Assembly: GCA_000181795.3 (NCBI GenBank)
Contig: CM012955.1
Span: 14,793,731-14,857,730 of the forward strand
Direction: 5' to 3'
Length of the DNA stretch: 64,000 nucleotides
Source: Trichinella spiralis
Taxonomy: Eukaryota > Nematoda > Enoplea > Trichinellida > Trichinellidae
Shown here: piece after piece, positions 12,201-23,821 of the stretch
Numbering within the stretch: the first letter of the stretch is position 1
How the letters are laid out: every line of letters starts with the position of its first letter
Position numbers and translations under genes: made by a program
The notes under the pieces: model-generated
Databases searched by the model: none
What the model was told of the DNA's origin: nothing
The model's input: the letters and a program-made list of their open reading frames with translations, nothing else

Positions 12201-14047
12201 GAATTTTCAAATTTATTTGTAGTGTTAGGTTTCAAATTTTCCAAAACACCTGCAAAAAAGGCTGCAATTTCATTTTCGAAATTTCAAAATGCTACTCATT
12301 TCACATTGGCAATTATTGAAAAGCAACCTACCGCCGGCACGTATGCAATCGTTGAATGTAATTATTTTTGACCGTCTGCAACAATCAAATGAAAGCAAGT
12401 AAAAAAATAATAGAAAGCGGATGCATTATCTAACCAATGGTAAAGTCAAATTGGGCAGGCAGTGTGCGTTGTTGTTGTTGTTGTTGGTTCAAAGTTTAAA
12501 GAGGAAATGAAATTATCCGCCCAAAAATTACCAATTGAACAGGGAAACAATTTTCATCTCGTCACATCTAGCTCAAAATGAATTATATAGAAAAATGCAT
12601 CTCGCAGACGTCAAATTTCGCTTCAAGCACAGTATGCAAGCAAAAATAAACTTAATTTTTGAAATTCGATTTTCATAAATTTATAATAAAAAAGTTTATT
12701 GATTAATTAAAGTAATATTTTCAATTTTTATCAATCGAAATTGAAAGCTGGCCATTTGAAGTTGGAAGTGAATTCTTATTTCATGCAGTATGAAATCGAT
12801 AAAAAATTTCCCTATAATAAGAGGGAATTTATAATGCCGTCAAACGGAGAGCCAAAAACAAGTTGAACGATTATTTTTTAAGCTTTCACTGAAAGAGGCG
12901 AACGTAATTGAATCACAATCCCATATGTACGTACGCATACATACATATCCTTCTCTTTAACCAACTGGTTGATTATGCCCAGAATGTATTCGCTATTTTT
13001 AAAGTTAAAAAATTCAAATCTGTATTATTTATTTGAAAACAATAATTTCAAATGATCAATGGATGCAATATAATGTCAAAGATGAAAGAATGGAAAATTT
13101 GAAAAAAAAAACAAAGAAAAGCTTCCCTCCCATTGGACAATTTTAAAAGTACAATTAGCATTTGCATTTGTAATAGAAATTTAAATTTCATTAACGGGAA
13201 TAAAATTGATCTATTGAACACCACGTTCTCAAGTTGAAAGCAAAAAAAAAGAGGAAAAGAAAGAAAAAAAAAGAAAAAGCAGATGAACAGATGAAATGCA
13301 AATTTCATTAGCAATTGTATTCAAGATGTCATTTGTGCGTTGTAAAATTTTCAGCCGTAAAATTGGAAAAGAAAAGGCCTTTTGATTTGATTTCACTCTA
13401 ATTTCGTGAATAGCAGATTTTGAAAAGAGAATTTTAAACTGAAAAATATTTTCCATTTTTTGTTATTTAATTTAAACCCTGACACCGCTTCGGCTATAAT
13501 AAAGACTCGCCAATCAGATAAGTGACAATGACTTGAAATCGATCAAATTCTTTTTAAAACGAATAATGGTTGATAATAATTCAATGAGAAACTGTTTCTC
13601 ATACGGCTTAAATATACGCGTCCAATTGCACAAAAATATTAAATGTTACAAAGTTGCAAAATTTTAATTGAAAATTTATCTTATTTATCAATCAGACCAA
13701 AATTATATATATACATTATTGAAAAATTTCGCAACTTTTACATTATTGAAATAAGAAAAAAAACAGTTGCAAAAAAGTTCGCTTATCGATCTAGCACTGC
13801 AAATAATGAAAACAGCATATCTGAGAAGTATTTTCTTTATTCATCGGAAACATTTTGCAAATGCAACAAATCTCAGACTGAATAAAGCAAACAATCAAAC
13901 GTGCTGAACAGCGGAAAATGATTTTTTTGCAAAAAAGAAAGTTAAACTGCTTTCAATTTTGAAATGATTGTTGAGCGTCAAGCGAATTGCAATTTTCACT
14001 AGACAAGCAAAATTACACCTGTAGCCACATACATACGTGTACACAAA
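10003..14047. other. DUSP upstream region, then AT-rich intergenic DNA
   Basis: 10,003-11,060 is much richer in GC than its surroundings and sits directly upstream of the minus-strand phosphatase, so promoter and 5' UTR exons are the simplest reading. A purine-rich GGA/GGGGAG tract lies at 10,772-10,860. From 11,100 to 14,047 the sequence is AT-rich, with (AAT)n at 12,148-12,199 and a TTG run near 12,470. An 82-codon plus-strand frame from an ATG at 11,106 has a signal-peptide-like start but nothing else in its favour. Confidence 0.5.
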
Positions 14048-15541
14048 TCAACCTGTGTAATTTTCAACGGGAATTTTGAGACATACATGTTGGGCACCTT
14101 TTATTGGAAGCTTCTTGTCACTGTAATAATCGATCATTGCCTGAACCGATTTGAAAGGTATACTATGAGAACCAATCACCCAGCGTCCGTTATGATCGCG
14201 CTGTATTTTCATGTGCATCACACCGCTGGAGGTGCTTAAAGGAAACAAAAAAAATACTATCAAGCAAAATATTTAAATAAATTTAATGTAATTTTGTTCT
14301 TGAATTGATCTTTCAGTTACAGAAAAGAAAAATCAGTCACCTGAGCGTCAAAACGTATTCAGTAGAACCACCGCTGTGTTCTGATTGACGAACAAGAAAT
14401 GCACCTTCGGGCATATTTCTCATCCTTGCTTCGGCTTCTGGACGTAAAATCATACCATGATACCAACTAAAAATAACATTAACCTCAAAATGCATAATAA
14501 TTCAATAAATAAATAACAAAAAGCAAAAGTAATCTGACAGATGATCTTGCAAGTTTGTCGAACTGTCTTTATTATTCGGGGTACTAGATCTGAAGGACAA
14601 ACTGGTAGGAAAAAGCGGTTTCTCTTTGCGTTCACTTTCTGTCGATCCCATCTGATTTAATTCCGTCTGAACTAAAATATTTAAAAAAAAATACTGCTTA
14701 GACGCAGGTTGAAAAGTAACAATACAAACTCAACATAATTAATGAATTATTAAAAGAAAATAAACAACTGAAAATATTTCTTACCAGAGAATTGGCAACT
14801 TTTACCCTCTGCAGTTATTTTCCTGACAGGGAGGCTGTTGTCACTAGTGTAAACGTTTGACAAAGCACGACGTTGTTCTTCGGCAGCGATTTTTTTAGCT
14901 AAAATACTTTTCCGAACCATGGGAACTGGAACTTTCGAAGAAACGGTCGTTCCTAGAGTACAGGCTTGGTCGTCACCGGGTCTGGACAACAGAACAGCGT
15001 TGGGTGCATTCCAACCCTTGGGCAGTTTCGGTTCTTGTGCTGACTCCGTGCTAAGTTTTGAGTGCGCTTGAATCTCTTTATGCATGGAAGATTTCACCGT
15101 TTGACCCGTAAGAGCAGGTTTTAGTTCAGCCAAACGTTGCTCCCAAGGTTCGTCGTATATCTCATCACTGGTGTTCAAATTTTGAAGCATAAGCTCACTG
15201 TTATTCACTGACAATGGGCGTGGCAATTCATCCGACAGTTTGCCTGCCGCAATCCCGTACATGCTACGATGCATCACTTCCACCACTTTGTCTCTACTAT
15301 CCCAAGGTGCGTCGTATTCGTCCCCATTTTCAACTATCGACGAAGATGCCGAAAGGCCGATTCCACTTTCCATATCTACGGTCGAATTCATTTTCGCAGA
15401 CAAACAACTGTGCAATCGATGACAGCGAGCCTCATTATCGTTAACCGTTTTGCACATTTTTGCGCTCTTATTGCCTCCTTTAACTGCGCCACTCGCTTTC
15501 GCTTGCTGACCACCGCGACTGTGGCTCGACAAATTTCCCAT
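14048..15541 (-). CDS. SH2 adaptor protein of the SHB/SHD/SHE/SHF type
   Basis: Four exons: 15,541-14,785, 14,671-14,539, 14,466-14,341, 14,234-14,048; 400 residues, all phases consistent. The SH2 domain starts at Trp298 (WYHG) and covers the C-terminal hundred residues, with the phosphotyrosine-binding FLVR motif at 320-323 and Arg323. The N-terminal half is disordered and has two YDxP motifs followed by Trp (Tyr76 in EYDAPWD, Tyr129 in IYDEPWE), the hallmark tyrosine sites of the SHB family. Residues 1-6 (MGNLSS) fit an N-myristoylation signal. It should link activated tyrosine kinases to downstream partners at the membrane. Exon 2 uses a less usual donor (GTCAGA). A probable 5' UTR acceptor (TTTTCACAG) lies near 15,570-15,580. 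Confidence 0.88.
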
Positions 15542-18500
15542 TCAAAATGTAACAATCATTTTACATGCCTGTGAAAAGTAAAAAATATATTACAAAGCAA
15601 ATTTGATAAATTAAAAACAAACATTTCAAAATTCATAAATTCAAAGCTTAATTTATATATATGTATACACAATAATCATTCAAACTTACAAATTCACTAG
15701 AACGTTTTTTATTCACGCACAAATCAGAAAACCAACGAAACCCTACAATTACCAACTCTTTAAGCAACTGCATCATAACTGTAAAATTCAAACTTAAACA
15801 TCATTTATTAATACTGTAACAAAAAAAGCATTTACCAATAACATTGCAGTTTGCCTTTGTTCCACATTATGATTATAATGATATTGAAATTCTGATGAAT
15901 AGCGTATTTTTAATTTTCATTTACTTTACGTAAAATAGTCGCTAAAGCGTTTTCTTCTACATGACCGTAAAATGAAAAAACGAGCGAGCATGATTGGCTC
16001 ATAATTGATACGTTCAATTATAAAACATTTATAATCTCAAAAACCACATTCTTTTTAATAAAAAAACTGATCAAACAAAAAATTATTTTTTAAAACTAGC
16101 ATCTTCTTGTACATGACTGCCTCATAATTAATACGATCAACTGTAAAACATTTAAAATCGAAAAAAATAAGACAAAAAGTTATTCTTTAAAATATTTCAA
16201 ATTAATATTTAACCAAAAATTAAAATTTATTTTACAGATTAACTAAAATCTCCCAAAGATAATGTTTTTAAAAGTAACATGAGTTTATTAACGTACAAAT
16301 ATGAACAAATCAAGCATCCAATAATGCAGCTGAAATAATGGACGTGCAACGGACTCTTCTATTAAAGCTGCAAAATCTGTGCGCGAGCTTCTGTTTAAAA
16401 GTCAAGTTGATAATTATATTTCAATTTCTGACAATAAATTACTGCTTCTTTTTATCTGAGGAATATACGATTTCAAAATATTTTTAAAAAGGAAATTCAT
16501 CATTTAGTCAGTCAAAGTGATACAATAAAAAAATATTAAATGGTTTGACATACAAAAAGTAGATTTACAATTTTTCTGCATTCTTTATCAAAAAAGCAGT
16601 TTAACATCAACAATTAAAAAATAACCCACCTAGTAATATGTAAATGCGTAATCTCTCAATCAATTTAACACGATAAAAATAAAACGCAAAGCTTCACCAC
16701 TCTAAGAATTCTTAATTGTCTATAATTAAGATAAGAAAATCGATAAGCGGTATGAAAATTTTCATCACTTTACAAAATTTACATGTTCATTTAAAATTTC
16801 AAAATAAAAACAGAACAGACAATATTCCAATCCAATCTATTTTCAGTCTTTTTTGATGTGAATTTTATTCTTCGTTACATAGTTTCCAATTCCTATTTAC
16901 AAAGCTAATAAACTTAAGATTTAATTGATAAAGCATCCAGAACTCAAAAAAAATTTTGAATTGTCAAAAAACGATGAATGTAAAAAAAATTATATCCCCA
17001 AAAATGCATGCATATAAATTTCGACAGGAGCAGAAAATTAAAACCAATTTCAAAATAAATTCAATTTACTTTTTATTTAAAAATTTAATTCAAAATAGTA
17101 TCAAAGATTATCGATTATGCAGTCGATCAAAGGTAAGCAGAAATGTGGAATTACATTAAGGTAAAGTTCAACTGCCAATCGTATGAATGACCAAATGAAT
17201 TAAATCGATATACACAATTTAAATTGAATCAAAACAAAAATAAATTTAAAAAATAAAGCAAAAACTATTCAAATCATTTCATTTCTGTGCTTATACAAAA
17301 TTATTTTTTGCTTTTGTACAAAAAATTGGGCAAAAACAATCAGCAGTATAACAAAACTTGTATTTTCATTTATAAAACTTTTTCTAATAGGTAATGGAGA
17401 AAGTTTGATGTTTCATGAACCGACCATGAATAAGTATCATGGGAAATCATAAATGAAGATATTTTAATTAAAAATAGAAAATAACTTCATTCCACAACTA
17501 CACTTGCAGTGAAAATATTCATGAAATAAATTATATATCAATGTTTGATATGAAAAAGAAAATACTTACCTAATTTATGATCATCAGAACAAACATTTCA
17601 AAAATGTCTGCCAGTTTTCAGTTTTATACAAAACTGCATTGCTTCATAAAAAAAGGTAAGTAGCCAGTATTGTACATTTATAACTTACAGTATTCTTGTA
17701 CAGTAAGTGAAAACGAAGTTAAGAACGGAAATTTAGCAGCTTATTTGCAGTTTTTACATGCATTTTATTTAGTAATAAAATTAAACGTGTTAAAAATACT
17801 GAATTTTGCATAATAATACGTTTTGAATATAATAATTGTAAATAAGTTATACATCAAAACTTATCGAAAATTTTTCATCCACAAGATTATTTATATCCGA
17901 TAATTTGTGAAGTTCAAGTTAATATTGAAAATAAAGTAAAAACAAATCGAATAAAATACAAATACTTCTCAGAAAATGTACAAATTGAAACCACAGTGAT
18001 CAAAATGCACAAAAATGCTTGTTGTTGGAAAACCATATTTTAATAATAAAAAATGAAAATTATTTTGCTAGCATTTGTTTTGTCTGATTTTTAGATTTTA
18101 GGCTAAATTTTATAAAGTGATAAAAATCTGTTTTTCAGGCTCTAGCTCTAGTGATTTGTATAGTTAAATTTGCTTGTTTTTTCAAAAAGAAAGTCAAATA
18201 GTTATTTTAATTGTTTTTCATTTTCTGTTCTCTTAGCTCTTCTTTTTTCTTCTGCGCTATAGTTGCGCACGTTTGAATATCATTTGAAAGAATCAGTGGC
18301 ATGTCTTTGAAGCAATGGAGCTGAATTACTCATTTCGTTTGAACTTCAGCTAATTCATTCAAAAAAGCATCACGCTTTGCAAAAACGTTTCTATAATATT
18401 CGATTTGGAGACTGGTTTATGAATAATTAAAAATAGCGTTTCAGAGTAATCCTTCAAATGCATATTTTTTAGTCGTTTTTGAACTTCCTCGTTTAAAAAG

Positions 18501-18854
18501 ATAAAATGAAATTAATTATCTGATTTTATTAAGTGAATTTTTGTTTTGCAGTGGCGTAAATAAATAGTTATTTGAAAGACAAATTTGCGAAATAAATCAC
18601 TGACAAGTTGTCATTAAAATAACCAATTTTCAGAATAGAAGATTTCTATTAGCATTTCGAGTAGCTTCATGTTGTTTTTTGTTTTACTGCATGGAATTTA
18701 CATTTCAATTTATGTAGCTGGTAAAATGGCATTAACTTTATGAATAATTGTTCGATTCGTACTTTTTCGGCAAGTTTACATGGTATAAAATATTTGAATG
18801 TCAGTTCGTCAATGATGTACATGTATATAAATAAATAAATAAATAAATAAATAT

Positions 18855-18888
<34 letters not shown>

Positions 18889-19140
18889 AAGTATGTATAA
18901 ATAAATATATATATAAATATATATATATATCGCGAACGTTTTGGAATGCTTCGCTTGGTGCGGCTCATTGATTGAAGAAAATGTGGGCAACAGATGACTC
19001 TGCTATGCTGTCTTTTCCTCTGACTGACAGCTTGAAAAAGTTTCTGCTAGTCGAGATAAGACAAAGTTGTTTTGCTTATTGGAGTTGTTTGCAATTTAGC
19101 GCTGCAAAAAGCGCTAGCTAGCGCTTTTAATTCAGCGCTA
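15542..19140. other. AT-rich intergenic, probable 5' UTR intron of the SH2 gene
   Basis: A donor-like GTAAGTTT on the minus strand near 15,685-15,692 and the acceptor near 15,575 suggest a short untranslated first exon for the SH2 adaptor. The rest is very AT-rich and without coding signal. A dense AATA/TA microsatellite occupies 18,826-18,935. Both flanking genes have start codons facing this stretch, so it probably holds a divergent promoter region for the SH2 gene and the arrestin gene. Confidence 0.5.
18826..18935. repeat. AATA/TA microsatellite
   Basis: Runs of AATA, then (TA)n, then mixed ATAT/AAATAT. The long open frame across it on the minus strand is a by-product of the repeat. Confidence 0.9.
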
Positions 19141-20310
19141 ATGGGTAAAATCCGATGTTTAGAAATATTGTTGACCGGTGAACAAGGCGCTTATTTGGCT
19201 GGACGACAGGTTAATGGAAATTTGCTTTTAATTGTCAATCAACTGCAACGCATCGATCGAATCAGCGTTCGTTTTAGAGGCCGAGCAAAAACTAGCTGGA
19301 TCAAACACCAAGGGAAAACAAGCACCCATTATGGAGATCAGGAAGTATATTTTGATCACTGGATCGACACCCAGTATGTTGATCATTACGAGGGTCGGCT
19401 AGTGCCAGGAGGATGCCATCGGATTCCATTCGCGTTTCGACTTCCGGATCACGTTCCTTCATCATACGAAGGTCTTTATGGGCATGTACGTTACGATTGT
19501 ACAGCGGTGCTGAGCCGTGCCTGGAAATTGGACTTAGTTTGCAGGAAAGCGTTTCGTGTCGTGGCAGCTGAAGATTTGAACACTATACCGGATATTGGAC
19601 GACCGCTGAAATTTCGCGAAACGCAAGAAATATTTTGTTGCTGTTTCCGTCGTGGATCGCTTGGGCTCGATGTACATTTGCCAAAGCGTGGTTACGTTCC
19701 TGGTGAGCTGCTGGATGCGAGCTGCGAAATTGTGAACAATTCGACAAAAACGGTCGATCTTATTCTTGTCGCGCTGAAACAGCACGTCAGTTTTCGAGGA
19801 AAGACCGCTCTGCTTAGCCATGCTGGAGTCAAGCAAGTATCCAAAGATGTGACGCAGTTGGAATGGACTACCGCCATTGCCCCGGGAGCAGCAAACCGTT
19901 TCAATTTTCAGTTTGTCGTTCCTGCCGTACCACCTCGGATGTTATCTTGCGGAATTATTGATATTCATTATTTATTGAAGATTCGAGTGGGCGCTTGGTT
20001 GCACTGCGATATACCAATTTTAATTGGTACAGTACCAGTGGACATGGGTCCTGTGTCGAATCAACAAAATCTCTTGCCTTCTGTTTTTGGACCATATTCG
20101 GATCAGTTGTCAAGTGCACATGAATCACCTCCACCTTACAGAGATGAAACACCTCCGCCTTCGTATGAAATCTGCCTTTTAGTCAGGAATTCGGCCGAAT
20201 TCAACGAAAACAATCTTCAGCAGACTACCTCGGCCGTTTCTCCATCTCATCCGATGCTCAGCTGTGACCAATGTGCTCCACCTTTGCCACCACTTCCGCC
20301 GCCGCTATAA
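19141..20310 (+). CDS. Arrestin domain-containing protein (alpha-arrestin, ARRDC type)
   Basis: Intronless frame of 389 residues. The ATG at 19,141 (MGKIRC) is the first in the frame and directly precedes the arrestin fold. The N-terminal arrestin domain covers about residues 5-155, with the conserved stretch from the G-x-V-x-G strand to the VRYDCTAVL strand, and the C-terminal arrestin domain about 165-310. Two PPxY motifs near residues 330-333 (PPPY) and 339-342 (PPSY) are the binding sites for WW domains of NEDD4-family ubiquitin ligases. The tail ends in a proline run. By family analogy it would recruit a HECT ligase to membrane cargo. Absence of introns suggests retroposition or intron loss. 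Upstream lies the TA-rich block; downstream an AATAAA signal near 20,425. Confidence 0.92.
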   Translation: MGKIRCLEILLTGEQGAYLAGRQVNGNLLLIVNQLQRIDRISVRFRGRAKTSWIKHQGKTSTHYGDQEVYFDHWIDTQYVDHYEGRLVPGGCHRIPFAFRLPDHVPSSYEGLYGHVRYDCTAVLSRAWKLDLVCRKAFRVVAAEDLNTIPDIGRPLKFRETQEIFCCCFRRGSLGLDVHLPKRGYVPGELLDASCEIVNNSTKTVDLILVALKQHVSFRGKTALLSHAGVKQVSKDVTQLEWTTAIAPGAANRFNFQFVVPAVPPRMLSCGIIDIHYLLKIRVGAWLHCDIPILIGTVPVDMGPVSNQQNLLPSVFGPYSDQLSSAHESPPPYRDETPPPSYEICLLVRNSAEFNENNLQQTTSAVSPSHPMLSCDQCAPPLPPLPPPL

Positions 20311-22153
20311 GTTCACATGTTCTATTTAAAAATAATCAAAAACACAAATATTTTCTCTGATTTGTTTGCTTTGCTTTCAAAAATGGATTACTTAGCATTG
20401 AATTTGTCACATGATTATACAAAATAAATAATGCATTTTATGTTGGTGTACTTTTTTTTCTATTCGACTATGCACTGCATCAACAGGAAAATTGTTTAAA
20501 CTGATAGTTGTTCTGTTTATTTGGTTATTATTATATTTCTCCATTGTAAAACTTTTATTTTTTATTTTTACTTTTAAAGAAAGCAATTATGTTCATATTT
20601 TTAAAAGGTGCATTAACCAAATCAATTAACTTTGCTATGAATAAAGAACATTCATTCAATCAATTATATTGTTATTTCAAATTGTACTTCTCAACTGTGG
20701 TTTCAATTATTACCAATTGTATAATAGTCTAAAAGTTATATGGAACGAAAAATTGTGATAAATATCAATAGAAAAATATCTGTTTAAATCAAAATCAAAA
20801 CTTGTGTCCAAAAATAATCTTCTAGCAGTAATAATGAATGGCCTTTACTAATAAACTGCGTGTGCAAATTACTCAAATCAGATCGACATTAACAGACTTT
20901 GTATTTAAATAACGACACGTTGAACTTAGCTATTTTTACTAAATAAAATATCAAATTATACTTTTTATTTTCAAATAAAAAGAATATATGCGTTTATTTT
21001 AACATTAATATATAGTATCAAATGCGTTCAGTTCAAGTCAACAAAATGTTTTGTTTTTTTGCTAACAATACCGCTTTCAGTGTTTCTTAGTAAAGCTTTG
21101 TTTATTTAAAATAAAATTATAGCTTTTAGAATGTTTCATTTTTATCAGTTTGTCGATAGTGGCGTTGCCTTTCAAGGTTTATAAAAAATGCCTTTACTGG
21201 GTCTAGCATGCAAAACGCCCTCCATTTTATCGAAACTAGTCTTAATGATATCATTATGTAAACTTTACGTCATAGCAAGAATATGTCGAGGAAATTTTAG
21301 CTTTAATTAATTAGCACCAAATCAGTTTTATTTCACTAATTTATAGTTTTTAGAATCAGATTAATTCATCTATGAACTGTCGATGAATTTTACAAGTAAG
21401 AAAGCTGAAGGTAATCATATCAGCAAAAAATAAAAATTGAAATTTTTGTGGGTTCAATGACCGGAACAAAAGAACAATATAAAAAGCCAATAAAGGCAAT
21501 AAACTGTAAAAGGTCATTTTTAGAGCATCGAAGCATTTGGGAATTATCTATTTCATTAAAGCAGTCAGTGCTGACGACATCAACAGTATAACAACATCCA
21601 CCCATGCATTGCATTTTTGTCTAAAGTTAAAAACAGCTTACTTAATCCAACAAACAATTGTTTGTGCGTAGTCCAACAGGTAAAACTTATTTCATAAGTA
21701 CAATGGTTTTAAACTGTTCGTGAGATTAGAATTTTTGCTGAAAACTGCATGTTTAGAGCACATTTGCAAGAGAAGCGGATTTCACCAGTTTATCTAGAAT
21801 TGAAGGCAGAATAAGATATGGCTTATTGTATGGTATGCCAACAATTCTATGTTATGCTCAACACTAAAAAAATTAAAAATAATTATTATTATGATCACAA
21901 TTAAACGTAAAACAAAAATGTACTTAATGTTTTAATAATTGGTAAATACAGTGTTGCTCCTTAGAAGGTGTTTTATTATATTTCACTTATGTAGCTAGTT
22001 TTCATTCGCACGCTGAGATGAAATTGTGAAACAAATTACAATGTATCTTCTTTTTTTTTGCTATTTTAGCATGAAAAAAATCAATAAACGAGCATCTCTA
22101 AACAAAATATGTACAATTTTGAGAAAGAAATCGTTTTATAGTTGTGAAATGTG
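20311..22153. other. Intergenic between arrestin and fucosyltransferase
   Basis: AT-rich. The only item of note is a 64-codon minus-strand frame at 21,420-21,614 with a real ATG, six cysteines in its first half and a hydrophobic segment (see findings). No other coding signal. Confidence 0.5.
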
Positions 22154-23296
22154 ATGGAACTTTTAAAAAATCTTCAACAGATTGGATTGTTTCTCTGCGT
22201 GTTATATATGTTGTATTTATTTTGCAGTTTTGAACTCTTAGAAAGCACCTTTAAGCAGCTATTTTGGTTTTCAAACCAAAGCCTCCTGAAGTCAAATGAA
22301 ACTATTATTCTCATGTGGGTTCCTTATACAGATGCGAAAATTACAAATGAACATTTAGAAACATGCAAAGAATTGCACTGCAAAATAACTTATGATCGAA
22401 GCACTTTTGAAAAAGCCTCGGCAGTTGTAATGTATGATCATAATCTGCTGCCAAATGATCTTCCTCCTCAACGACGAGATGGACAACATTTCGTTTTTTT
22501 TCTAATGGAATCACCAACATATGTTTCAGAACAAGCGTTCCAAGCTCTGAGAAAAAACTATTACACTTTAACAATGACATGGCGTAAGGATTCCGATATA
22601 TATAGTCCATTTGGTTATTTCAAAAAGCGAAAAACAGTAAAATCTTTTGATGAAAAATTTTGGAAAGAAACTGCAAATAATAAAACAAAATTGGTGGCAT
22701 GGATGGTTAGTTATTGTCACCCTATTAGTAAGCGAGAACTTTATGTTGCAGAGCTGCAAAAGTACATTGATATTGACATATATGGATATTGCGGATCAAA
22801 AAAATGCAAGAAGACAGACCAAGCATATCAAGAACATGACCCCTGTGAAATGATGTTCAGAAAAGAGTATAAATTTTACATTGCTTTTGAAAATACTGTA
22901 TGCACTGACTGGGTAACGGAGAAAACATTTAATCGTATCAATATGCATTCTGTTCCAATTGTACTGAGTAGAAAAATTTATTCGAAAATTGCTCCAAACA
23001 TGTCCTTCATTGCAGCAGATGATTTCAAATCTCCTGCTGATTTGGCACAATATCTTAAATATTTGCATTCTAACACTGATAAATACATCCAGTACTTCAA
23101 ATGGAAGACAAAATTTGATTCAGTGCCTTTCCCAAACGGTTTTCACCGTGCATTTTGTCAGCTTTGCAAGAGAATAAAGAAAGAAAATGAAGATGGAAAA
23201 TTCATAATTAGTCCAAAGGCTACTGATTTAAAAAGATGGTTCATCGATAGTGCAGAATGCAACAATTCAATGGTGCCACAGATGCTAAAGCTTTGA
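22154..23296 (+). CDS. Alpha-1,3-fucosyltransferase (GT10 family)
   Basis: Intronless frame of 380 residues from the ATG at 22,154. Type II Golgi topology: a short cytoplasmic start, a membrane anchor at about residues 10-32, then stem and catalytic domain. GT10 hallmarks are present: the TMTWRKDSDIYSPFGYF stretch in the middle, VAWMVSYCHP with SKRELYVAELQKYI after it, the IDIYGYCG block, and the donor-binding FYIAFENTVCTDWVTEKTFN at 241-260 (family consensus FYLxFENSxCxDYxTEKxxN). It transfers fucose from GDP-fucose to N-acetylglucosamine on glycans, either core alpha-1,3 or antennal; the sequence alone does not say which. It converges with the lectin-like gene, whose stop is 525 bases away. 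An ATAAAAG signal follows near 23,382. Confidence 0.93.
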   Translation: MELLKNLQQIGLFLCVLYMLYLFCSFELLESTFKQLFWFSNQSLLKSNETIILMWVPYTDAKITNEHLETCKELHCKITYDRSTFEKASAVVMYDHNLLPNDLPPQRRDGQHFVFFLMESPTYVSEQAFQALRKNYYTLTMTWRKDSDIYSPFGYFKKRKTVKSFDEKFWKETANNKTKLVAWMVSYCHPISKRELYVAELQKYIDIDIYGYCGSKKCKKTDQAYQEHDPCEMMFRKEYKFYIAFENTVCTDWVTEKTFNRINMHSVPIVLSRKIYSKIAPNMSFIAADDFKSPADLAQYLKYLHSNTDKYIQYFKWKTKFDSVPFPNGFHRAFCQLCKRIKKENEDGKFIISPKATDLKRWFIDSAECNNSMVPQMLKL

Positions 23297-23689
23297 AAGT
23301 TTTTGCAGAGTCAAAATAATTAACTTTTTATCAATATTAAATTTATAAAATAACAAAACTTCTGATTAAAATTCTTCTTTAATAAAAGAAATATAATTTC
23401 ATTTTTCTTAAACGGTTATTTTTGTCACAGAAATGCCATAAAATGCCATAAAACATTTTAATAAAACACAAAGTATTTTCTGTTTCTGTTGTGCTGCACA
23501 GATTTACTTTGTTTTTGCCATTTTCAAAACACGTGTTTTTCAAAAAACAACAATAACTATTTTTTGAAAATTTTATTAATTTTAATTTTATCAATTAGGA
23601 ATTAAGTTTAGTTTCTAGAAGCATATGCATTGCATATTTACAAACTGCATAATCTGCATACATACAAAAATAATAATGACAACTTAATG

Positions 23690-23693
<4 letters not shown>

Positions 23694-23720
<27 letters not shown>
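23694..23720. repeat. (ATA)n microsatellite
   Basis: Uninterrupted ATA/AAT trinucleotide run in the short convergent spacer between the fucosyltransferase and the lectin-like gene. Confidence 0.9.
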
Positions 23721-23723
<3 letters not shown>

Positions 23724-23821
23724 TCATGACACTTAATAATGACAGTAATAATAAACAAATACATATAAAAACGTCTGTGATAAATTGGTGATGAGGAAAA
23801 AAAAGAGTAGAAGTTGCCTTT

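Noticed and set aside
18667-18990. 107-codon minus-strand frame with repeated Ile/Tyr
   Set aside because: Product of the TA/AATA microsatellite.
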